A stretch of DNA of 31,305 nt from Firmicutes bacterium CAG:110 (GTDB lineage Bacteria; Bacillota; Clostridia; Oscillospirales; Oscillospiraceae). Shown in pieces: positions 23,671-29,925 of the stretch. The stretch covers positions 4,350 through 35,654 of the forward strand of contig HF988090.1 of assembly GCA_000434635.1 (NCBI GenBank), written 5' to 3'. Position 1 is the stretch's first letter, and each line of letters opens with the position of its first letter. A program made the translations under genes and the position numbers. Under the pieces are notes generated by a model, which saw only the letters and a program-made list of their open reading frames with translations, ran no database searches and had not been told where the DNA came from.

Positions 23671-25383
23671 TTATTCAACGTCCTGAAGCGCGTCGTAGCC
23701 TTCCTCCCCGGTGCGAACCTTGACGACATTTTCAACATCGTAGACGAAGATCTTGCCGTCGCCGATATGTCCGGTATACAGCACCTTCTTGGCGGTCTCG
23801 ATCACGGTGCGGACAGGCACCTTGCTGACCACAATTTCCACCTGCACCTTGGGCAGCAGATTCGTCTCTACCGGCACGCCGCGGTAATACTCAGGCTTTC
23901 CCTTCTGGGTGCCGCAGCCAAGAACGTGGGATACGGTCATGCCGGTGATGCCAATGGAGATCATGGCGTTCTTCAGGTTTTCAAGGCGGGATTCCTTGCA
24001 GATGATCTCCACCTTGGTAAACTTGGGCGCGCCCTCCTCCCGGAAGTCGGGAACCTTCTTCACGGGAACCGCCTCGGCAGCGGGAACATCGCCGGATACG
24101 ACCACGGGAGCCTCATCCGCCGTAGCGGTGTCAGGCAGTGTGGCAAAACCTGCGTAAGCGGTGGGAAGACCATGCTCGCAGACATCCAGACCGGCGATCT
24201 CCTCGTCGGCACTGACCCGCAGCCCGATGGTCTTTTTGATGATCATGAAAACAACAGTAATTATCACTGCCACATAGGCCATTACGGAGACGACACCAAG
24301 GCACTGAATCCCCAGGAAATGGAATCCGCCGCCGTAGAAAAGACCCTTCTCCGTGGAAACACCCGTGGCAAACAGGCCGGTAAGGATGGTGCCCAGCGCA
24401 CCGCACACACCGTGTACGGAGACGGCGCCAACCGGATCGTCGATTTTGGCAACCTTGTCAAAGAATTCGACGGAAAGGACAATAACGATACCGAACACCG
24501 CACCCATGATGGCAGCGCCAAGGGGAGAAACGGCGTCGCATCCGGCGGTAATGCCCACAAGGCCGGCCAGAGCCGCGTTATAGGTCATGGACACATCGGG
24601 TTTCCCGTAGCGAATCCAGGTGAACACAAGGGTCACGCAGCAGGCAACCGCCGCAGCCAGATTGGTATTGAAGAAAATCATACCGGCGCTGATCAGCGCG
24701 TCGTCGGAATCCATGGCTACCGTGGAGCAGCCGTTGAAGCCGAACCAGCAGAACCAAAGGATGAACACGCCCAGCGCAGCTGCCGTAATATTATGTCCCA
24801 GAATGGCTTTCGGCTTGCCTTCCTTGTCGTACTTACCGATACGGGGGCCGAGCATGGACGCGCCGATGCAGGCGCAGATGCCGCCGACCATATGTACTGC
24901 CGTGGAACCGGCAAAATCATGGAATCCCAGCTGACTCAGCCAGCCGCCGCCCCAGATCCAGTGCCCGGAGATGGGGTAGATAAACAGAGAAATACAGGCA
25001 GAATAAATGCAGTACGCGCTGAACTTGGTACGCTCTGCCATGGAGCCGGAAACGATGGTGGCAGAGGTCGCGCAGAATACGGTCTGGAAAATGGCAAACG
25101 CCCACAGAGGAACGCCGGCCGGGGTAATAAAGCTGTAATCCTTGGTGATGCCGGGATCCAGCCAGCCCACGACCGCGCTACCCGCGCCGAACATAATGCC
25201 GAAGCCGAACAGCCAGAAGCATGGCGTGCCAATGCAGAAGTCCATCAGATTCTTCATCAGGATGTTGCCGGTGTTCTTCGCCCGCGTGAAGCCGGCCTCG
25301 CACAGGGAAAAGCCCGCCTGCATGAAGAAGACCATTGCAGCGCCCAACAGTACCCAAATGGTGTTTACAGAACTCAGTGTCAT
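23671..25383 (-). CDS. amt: Ammonium transporter with a fused C-terminal P-II (GlnK-like) domain
   Basis: 570 residues. Residues 1-409 are a complete Amt channel, with QAGFSLCEAGFTRAKNTGNI, the twin pore histidines His164 (STAVHMVGG) and His324 (SVHGVCGALG), and a C-terminal GLDVCEHGLPTAYAGF cytosolic tail. Residues 410-454 are an Ala/Pro/Val linker. Residues 455-570 are a whole P-II protein: GITGMTVSHV, T-loop 489-510 (GTQKGKPEYYRGVP), B-loop TGHIGDGKIFV and C-loop VRTGEE. Arg501, equivalent to the GlnK arginine that enters the AmtB pore, is kept. The tyrosine uridylylated in enterobacteria (Tyr51) is Val505, so uridylylation is unlikely and control is probably by ATP/ADP/2-oxoglutarate. The fusion would tether the gate to the channel. 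It lies between glnN and asnB. Confidence 0.96.
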   Translation of the reverse strand: MTLSSVNTIWVLLGAAMVFFMQAGFSLCEAGFTRAKNTGNILMKNLMDFCIGTPCFWLFGFGIMFGAGSAVVGWLDPGITKDYSFITPAGVPLWAFAIFQTVFCATSATIVSGSMAERTKFSAYCIYSACISLFIYPISGHWIWGGGWLSQLGFHDFAGSTAVHMVGGICACIGASMLGPRIGKYDKEGKPKAILGHNITAAALGVFILWFCWFGFNGCSTVAMDSDDALISAGMIFFNTNLAAAVACCVTLVFTWIRYGKPDVSMTYNAALAGLVGITAGCDAVSPLGAAIMGAVFGIVIVLSVEFFDKVAKIDDPVGAVSVHGVCGALGTILTGLFATGVSTEKGLFYGGGFHFLGIQCLGVVSVMAYVAVIITVVFMIIKKTIGLRVSADEEIAGLDVCEHGLPTAYAGFATLPDTATADEAPVVVSGDVPAAEAVPVKKVPDFREEGAPKFTKVEIICKESRLENLKNAMISIGITGMTVSHVLGCGTQKGKPEYYRGVPVETNLLPKVQVEIVVSKVPVRTVIETAKKVLYTGHIGDGKIFVYDVENVVKVRTGEEGYDALQDVE

Positions 25384-25437
25384 AGTGGTTACCTCCTCAT
25401 TCTCTCTATTCAGTTAACGTTTCATCTCCTGTTCCCC

Positions 25438-25498
25438 GCTGCCCGCCCGGAGGGGGTGGTCAGTCCCCTCCTCTGCCGCCGTGATCGGCATGGGCAGC
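25438..25498. other. Three-way-junction-like structure in the glnN-amt gap
   Basis: Outer arms 25438-25444 and 25492-25498 (7 bp) enclose a 7-bp GC stem (25449-25455 with 25465-25471, 9-base loop) and a 4-bp stem (25478-25481 with 25486-25489). No T-run follows on the minus strand. It lies in the leader of amt and could be an mRNA processing point or a regulator-binding structure. Confidence 0.5.
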
Positions 25499-25512
25499 CG
25501 TGAAAAGAAGAT

Positions 25513-27609
25513 TTACTTCACGCCAAACAGCAGTTCGCCGTAGGTGGGGAACGGCCAGTAATCGGAAGAAGTCTGGGTCTCCGCCTCGTCCGCGACAGCC
25601 CGGAGGGCTGCCATCTTGCCGAGAATGGTGTCCCGGATGGCGAAGGACTCTTCCTTGACACTCTCCGCATTCTTCAGCTCCAGAACGGCGGATTCCAGCT
25701 CGTCGGTCTTCTCGGCGATCTGGTCGGTCAGGCCGGACAGCTTGGTGACAAGGCCGGTCTCATAAGCACAGGCCAGATTGGGCGCGACGGCTTTCTTCGC
25801 AGCCACGGAAGCGGCCAGCTCGGCGGCATAGCCTTCCACTGCGGGGAGGATCTGCTTTCTCGCCATGTCCACCATGGTGTTGGCCTCAATGATGACGGCC
25901 TTGCAGTAGTTCTCCAGCATGATGTCGCACCGCGCCTGAATCTCGGATACGGAGTAGATCTTGTGGGCGGTGAGCATATCCACGTTCTTCTTGTCCAGCA
26001 GATGGGGCATGCAGTCGGGGGTCGTGGGATAGTTGCACAGGCCGCGAACCTCGGTGGCTTCCTTGATCCATGTGGCATCGTAGCCGTTGCCGTTGAAGAT
26101 GATGCGCTTGTGATCCTTGATGGTCTTCTTGATCATGTCATGCAGGGCGGTCTCAAAGTCCTCCGCGCCTTCCAGACGGTCGGCGTAAATTTTCAGGGAC
26201 TCGGCCACGGCGGCGTTGAGCATGATGTTGGCGCAGGCGATGGAATTGGAGGAACCCAGCATACGGAACTCAAACTTGTTGCCGGTAAAGGCGAAGGGCG
26301 AAGTACGGTTCCGGTCGGTGGTGTCTCTGGGGAAGCGGGGCAGAACGTCCACGCCCAGCTTCATGGTGGTCTTCTTTGTGCCGCTGTAGGGGGTGTCGTT
26401 CTCGATGGCATCCAGAATGCCCATCAACTCGTCGCCCAGGAAAATGGAAACCACGGCGGGAGGCGCTTCGTTGGCGCCCAGACGGTGGTCGTTGCCTGCG
26501 GTAGCCACGCTCAGGCGGAGCAGATCCTGATAATCGTCCACGGCCTTGATGACCGCACACAGGAACAGAAGGAACTGGGCGTTTTCATAGGGGGTTTCGC
26601 CGGGGGACAGCAGGTTCACGCCGGTATCGGTGGCCATGGACCAGTTGTTGTGCTTGCCGGAGCCGTTGACACCGGCAAAGGGCTTCTCATGCAGCAGGCA
26701 CACCAGACCGTGCTTTGCCGCGACCTTCTGCATGATCTCCATGGTCAGCTGGTTGTGGTCGGTGGCGATGTTGGTGGTGGTGTAAATGGGCGCCAGCTCG
26801 TGCTGAGCGGGGGCGACCTCGTTATGTTCGGTCTTGGCAAGGATACCCAGCTTCCACAGTTCCTCGTTCAGGTCTTCCATGTAAGCAGCAACGCGGGGCT
26901 TGATGACGCCGAAGTAGTGGTCATCCATCTCCTGCCCCTTGGGGGATTTGGCACCGAACAGGGTTCTGCCGGTGAAGATCAGGTCTTTGCGCTGCTCGTA
27001 CATTTCCTTATCCACAAGGAAATATTCCTGCTCGGGGCCGACGTTGGTGCGGACACACTTGACGTCGGTATTGCCGAAGAGCTTCAGGATACGCATGGCC
27101 TGACGGTTCAGGGCTTCCATGGAGCGCAGCAGCGGGGTCTTCTTATCCAGCGCCTCGCCGCCGTAGGAGCAGAACGCCGTGGGGATGCAAAGGGTCTTGC
27201 CCTTGATGAATGCGTAGGAGGTGGGGTCCCATGCGGTGTAGCCCCGGGCCTCAAAGGTGGCGCGCAGGCCGCCGGAGGGGAAAGAGCTGGCGTCAGGCTC
27301 GCCCTTGATCAGCTCTTTGCCGGAGAAATCCATGATGACGCCGCCGTCGGGAGCGGGAGAAATGAAGCTGTCGTGCTTTTCGGCGGTGATGCCGGTCAGC
27401 GGCTGGAACCAGTGGGTATAGTGGGTCGCGCCATGGGCGACAGCCCAGTCCTTCATGGCAGCGGCCACCGCGTTGGCGACGGAAGCGTCCAGCTTCGCAC
27501 CCTCGTCGATGGTTCTGCGCAGCGACGCGTATACGTCAGCGGAAAGATTGGCCTTCATCACCCGGTCATCAAATACCATACAGCCGAAATAGTCAGAAAC
27601 AGTACTCAT
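25513..27609 (-). CDS. glnN: Glutamine synthetase type III
   Basis: 698 residues, the length of the GSIII family (about twice GSI) found in Bacteroidetes, cyanobacteria and Clostridia. It makes glutamine from glutamate, ammonium and ATP as a large cytosolic oligomer. Recognisable parts are FPSGGLRATFEARGYTAWDP (GSIII-specific N-terminal region), GPEQEYFLVD, NEVAPAQHELAPIY, HEKPFAGVNGSGKHNNWSM, NRTSPFAFTGNKFEFRMLGS, and the long C-terminal helical region (VLELKNAES onwards). Metal- and substrate-binding blocks are intact. Start ATG 27609 follows AAAAGGAG. A near-consensus promoter with an immediate terminator lies upstream (27751-27846), so expression appears to be attenuated. It heads the amt-asnB-purine run. 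Confidence 0.97.
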   Translation of the reverse strand: MSTVSDYFGCMVFDDRVMKANLSADVYASLRRTIDEGAKLDASVANAVAAAMKDWAVAHGATHYTHWFQPLTGITAEKHDSFISPAPDGGVIMDFSGKELIKGEPDASSFPSGGLRATFEARGYTAWDPTSYAFIKGKTLCIPTAFCSYGGEALDKKTPLLRSMEALNRQAMRILKLFGNTDVKCVRTNVGPEQEYFLVDKEMYEQRKDLIFTGRTLFGAKSPKGQEMDDHYFGVIKPRVAAYMEDLNEELWKLGILAKTEHNEVAPAQHELAPIYTTTNIATDHNQLTMEIMQKVAAKHGLVCLLHEKPFAGVNGSGKHNNWSMATDTGVNLLSPGETPYENAQFLLFLCAVIKAVDDYQDLLRLSVATAGNDHRLGANEAPPAVVSIFLGDELMGILDAIENDTPYSGTKKTTMKLGVDVLPRFPRDTTDRNRTSPFAFTGNKFEFRMLGSSNSIACANIMLNAAVAESLKIYADRLEGAEDFETALHDMIKKTIKDHKRIIFNGNGYDATWIKEATEVRGLCNYPTTPDCMPHLLDKKNVDMLTAHKIYSVSEIQARCDIMLENYCKAVIIEANTMVDMARKQILPAVEGYAAELAASVAAKKAVAPNLACAYETGLVTKLSGLTDQIAEKTDELESAVLELKNAESVKEESFAIRDTILGKMAALRAVADEAETQTSSDYWPFPTYGELLFGVK

Positions 27610-27638
27610 AGCAAACGCTCCTTTTCAAATTTAGGAAC

Positions 27639-27707
27639 CTCTGAATAAATCGTCTGCGGCTGTGGGCGGATCTTTTCCGCCCACAGTCCTTGCCGATTTA
27701 ATCAGAG
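27639..27707. promoter_or_regulatory. Nested inverted repeat in the glnN leader
   Basis: A perfect 11-bp stem (27660-27670 with 27676-27686, 5-base loop) sits inside a 14-bp outer stem (27639-27652 with 27694-27707, one mismatch). It lies in the 5' untranslated region of glnN between the attenuator and the ribosome site. Just outside the inner stem, the minus strand repeats GGCAAGGAC (27686-27694), identical to the 5' arm of the upstream terminator. Confidence 0.7.
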
Positions 27708-27750
27708 CTTCCTTATTGGCGTTCCGGGAATGCCCCGCCCGAACCGCCGA

Positions 27751-27805
27751 AAATAAAAAAAGACGGCAAGGACGCGCTGAGCATACACTCGGAGACGTCC
27801 TTGCC
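27751..27805 (-). terminator. Intrinsic terminator just after the glnN promoter (candidate attenuator)
   Basis: On the minus strand a perfect 10-bp stem, GGCAAGGACG (27796-27805) with CGTCCTTGCC (27765-27774), encloses 21 bases that can add a small GAG/CTC stem. GTC and then seven T, A, TTT follow. The 5' arm begins only about six bases after the predicted transcription start, and the glnN ATG lies about 140 bases downstream. It would make a ~60-nt RNA unless read through. Confidence 0.85.
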
Positions 27806-27817
27806 TTCACAGTGGGC

Positions 27818-27846
27818 ATTCTACACCATCTTTCCCCATTTGTCAA
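27818..27846 (-). promoter_or_regulatory. Promoter reading toward glnN
   Basis: On the minus strand a perfect TTGACA (27841-27846), a 17-base spacer and TAGAAT (27818-27823, five of six) form a near-consensus sigma-A promoter. The predicted start is about 27811. Confidence 0.85.
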
Positions 27847-27854
27847 CACCCTGC

Positions 27855-27872
27855 ACAAAAAAAGTTTTTTGT
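27855..27872. promoter_or_regulatory. A/T palindrome between the divergent glutamine synthetase promoters
   Basis: ACAAAAAA and TTTTTTGT arms are separated by AG. The palindrome lies between the two opposed -35 boxes (27841-27846 and 27884-27889). It may be an operator shared by both promoters, or an A-tract UP-like element. Confidence 0.5.
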
Positions 27873-27883
27873 CTTTGGACAGA

Positions 27884-27912
27884 TTGACAAGGCCCGATAA
27901 ATTGAATATAAT
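27884..27912 (+). promoter_or_regulatory. Promoter of the type I GS-like gene and ANTAR gene
   Basis: TTGACA (27884-27889), 17 bases, then TATAAT (27907-27912): a full consensus sigma-A promoter. The predicted start is near 27919, giving a leader of about 120 bases. Confidence 0.9.
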
Positions 27913-27917
27913 AATTT

Positions 27918-27980
27918 CGGAAGCATAGGCTTTCCGGGAAGTTTTGGCTTTTCCGGGAGAATCCCGTTGCTTTTCCTTTT
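27918..27980 (+). promoter_or_regulatory. Leader with tandem hairpin-like repeats and a weak terminator-like hairpin
   Basis: The 5' end of the transcript has two imperfect tandem repeats: GGAAG-loop-CTTTCC at 27918-27936 and GGGAAG-loop-CTTTTCC at 27936-27954. A short hairpin CGGGA-GAA-TCCCG (27954-27966) follows, then a T-rich tract (27967-27980). The TCCCG arm could pair with the CGGGA of either repeat, giving exclusive folds. This layout fits an antitermination leader, but the loops do not show the A1/G4 hexaloop expected for ANTAR targets. Confidence 0.45.
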
Positions 27981-28038
27981 AATCTGACTTCATTTGTTTG
28001 AATTTTACCGCGTATCGGGCAGGAAGGTTGGTTGCTGT

Positions 28039-29241
28039 ATGAAATATACGCCTCAGGAGGTCATACAATTCATTCAGGAGGAGGATGTGAAGTTCATCCG
28101 CCTTGCGTTCTGCGACTGCTTCGGCAGACCCAAGAATATCTCCATCATGCCCCACGAGCTGGAACGCGCCTTCAAGTACGGCATTGCCATCGACGCTTCC
28201 GCCATCGCGGGCTTCGGCGACGAGGTGAATTCCGACCTGTTTCTCCACCCTGACGCTTCCACCATTGCCCTGCTGCCATGGCGGCCGGAGCACGGGAGCG
28301 TGGTGCGGATGTTCTGCTCCATCACCCATCCGGACGGCACGCCCTTTGCCCACGATACCCGGGGCATTCTCAAGCAGGCCGTTGCCGACGCCGCGAAGGC
28401 GGGCTACGCCTTCTCCTTCGGCTCCGAGCTGGAATTCTACCTGTTCCGGCTGGACGAAAACGGCGAGGTCACGGACGTTCCTTATGATCAGGCCACCTAT
28501 ATGGATGTCGCGCCGGAGGACAGATGTGAAAATGTCCGCCGGGAGATCTGCCTGACGCTGGAGCGGATGGGCATTCAGCCGGAATCCTCCCACCACGAGG
28601 AAGGCCCCGGCCAGAACGAGGTGGATTTCCGCTATTCCGATCCCCTGTCCGCCGCGGACAACGCCGTTACCTTCCTCACCGTCGTCAAAACCATCGCCGC
28701 CCGGAACGGGCTGTACGCGGACTTTTCCCCCAGACCTCTGGAGGGACGCCCCGGCAGCGGATTTCACATTAATATGTCCGTTCAGGGCGGTGCGGAAGCG
28801 CTCATGCACCGGGCGATGGGCGGGATTCTGGACAAGATCACGGACATGACCCTATTCCTCAACCCCACCGAGCAGTCCTACAGCCGCTTGGGCGCACACA
28901 AAGCGCCGAAGTACATTTCGTGGTCGAGCAACAACCGCTCCCAGCTCATTCGCGTTCCTGCCGCCTCCGGCGAGTACCGGCGCTTCGAGCTGCGCAGCCC
29001 CGACTGCACCGCCAACCCATATCTTGCCTTTGCGCTGCTCATCTGGGCGGGACTTTCCGGAATCGAGAACGACATTGCTCTCCCGGAAGCCTGCAACGTC
29101 AATCTCCACACGGCGGATTCCCGAAATGTGACCCTTGCAACCCTTCCCAAGTCGCTGTCCGACGCGGAAAAGTGCGCCGCCGACAGCAATTTCATTGCCC
29201 AGCACCTTCCCCAGTCCCTGATTGAGTTCTTTACCAAGTGA
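28039..29241 (+). CDS. glnA: Short type I glutamine synthetase (GlnA family), 400 aa
   Basis: The start is ATG 28039 after AGGAAGG; an in-frame start 45 bases earlier has none. The N-terminal beta-grasp domain has VKFIRLAFCDCFGRPKNISI. The catalytic domain has FGSELEFYLF, the metal-site stretch GPGQNEVDFRYSDPLSAADN, GSGFHINMS (the GSI HxH region), NPTEQSYSRLG, NNRSQLIRVP and the ELRSPDCTANPYLAFALLIWAGL block. So the main metal and ATP residues appear intact. At 400 residues it is 40-70 shorter than usual GSI, mostly lost after residue 340, and it has no adenylylation-tyrosine region I can identify. It is probably an active GSI-alpha-like or GS-like ligase; a related substrate instead of glutamate cannot be excluded. 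It is divergent from glnN and 37 bases before the ANTAR gene. Confidence 0.88.
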   Translation: MKYTPQEVIQFIQEEDVKFIRLAFCDCFGRPKNISIMPHELERAFKYGIAIDASAIAGFGDEVNSDLFLHPDASTIALLPWRPEHGSVVRMFCSITHPDGTPFAHDTRGILKQAVADAAKAGYAFSFGSELEFYLFRLDENGEVTDVPYDQATYMDVAPEDRCENVRREICLTLERMGIQPESSHHEEGPGQNEVDFRYSDPLSAADNAVTFLTVVKTIAARNGLYADFSPRPLEGRPGSGFHINMSVQGGAEALMHRAMGGILDKITDMTLFLNPTEQSYSRLGAHKAPKYISWSSNNRSQLIRVPAASGEYRRFELRSPDCTANPYLAFALLIWAGLSGIENDIALPEACNVNLHTADSRNVTLATLPKSLSDAEKCAADSNFIAQHLPQSLIEFFTK

Positions 29242-29278
29242 TAAACTCCGCAAAACTCTGAAAGGAGGGAGCATTACC

Positions 29279-29863
29279 ATGGTTTTCAGCGACCAGACGT
29301 ACAGCGTTCTGGTGGTGTCCGCCGCGCAGAAATTCAACGAAGCCTTCGCCGCGATGCTCCCCGGTTCGGAGTATTATCCGGTTCGTTTCGTGGGCAACAT
29401 TGCGGCGGCGCGGCGGGAGATGGTGAACAAGACCTACGATCTTGTCATCATCAACGCCCCCCTGCCCGACGACTTCGGCACCCGCTTCGCCATCGACGTC
29501 TGCAGCCAGTCCGGCACCGTGGCGCTGCTGCTGGCAAAGTCGGATGTTTACGATGAGATGGAAGCCAAACTCACCTGTCAGGGCGTGTTCACGCTGGCAA
29601 AGCCAACGTCCGCTCTGCTGCTGAACCAAAGCCTGAAATGGCTCGTTTCCGCCCGGGAACGGTTACGGCGCATGGAGGAAAAGGCCACCTCCGTGGAAGA
29701 AAAAATGGAAGAAATCCGTCTGGTGAACCGGGCAAAGTGGCTGCTCATCGAGCAGCTGAAAATGACCGAGGCCGAAGCCCACCGCCACATCGAAAAGCAG
29801 GCCATGGATCGCTGCACGACCAGACGGGAGATCGCCTTGGGAATCATCAAGACCTACGCATGA
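29279..29863 (+). CDS. ANTAR-domain RNA-binding regulator with a degenerate receiver domain
   Basis: 194 residues; start ATG 29279, AAGGAGG ten bases upstream. Residues 8-122 have a receiver fold, but the acidic pair after the first strand is Ser14-Ala15 (LVVSAA), and the phosphoacceptor position is Asn59 (DLVIIN). The invariant lysine (Lys108, LAKP) is kept. A coiled-coil helix (about 123-145) leads into the C-terminal ANTAR three-helix domain (139-194), with RAKWLLIEQLKMTEAEAHRHIEK-like sequence, typical of AmiR/NasT/EutV. ANTAR proteins bind paired RNA hairpins and prevent termination, often of nitrogen genes. Phosphorylation control looks impossible, so another input (ligand or protein contact) is inferred. 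It lies directly after glnA; likely targets are the leaders in this window. Confidence 0.9.
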   Translation: MVFSDQTYSVLVVSAAQKFNEAFAAMLPGSEYYPVRFVGNIAAARREMVNKTYDLVIINAPLPDDFGTRFAIDVCSQSGTVALLLAKSDVYDEMEAKLTCQGVFTLAKPTSALLLNQSLKWLVSARERLRRMEEKATSVEEKMEEIRLVNRAKWLLIEQLKMTEAEAHRHIEKQAMDRCTTRREIALGIIKTYA

Positions 29864-29887
29864 TTGCCCCCCAATATCTACATATGA

Positions 29888-29925
29888 AAACGCTGCAAGG
29901 GAAAAATCCTTTGCAGCGTTTCTGT
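29888..29925. terminator. Bidirectional terminator between the ANTAR gene and ligA
   Basis: An 11-bp stem AAACGCTGCAA (29888-29898) with TTGCAGCGTTT (29911-29921) lies between convergent stops, with a T-rich tail on the plus side and TTTT on the minus side. Confidence 0.85.

Noticed and set aside
21841..25503. Plus-strand frame of 1220 codons opposite asnB and amt
   Set aside because: It spans two intact minus-strand genes and their gap, has no recognisable domain, and its composition is that of a reverse-complement shadow.
27610..28038. Canonical ANTAR dual-hairpin target
   Set aside because: I looked on both strands for paired small hairpins with six-base loops having A at position 1 and G at position 4; none closes properly, so no site is annotated.
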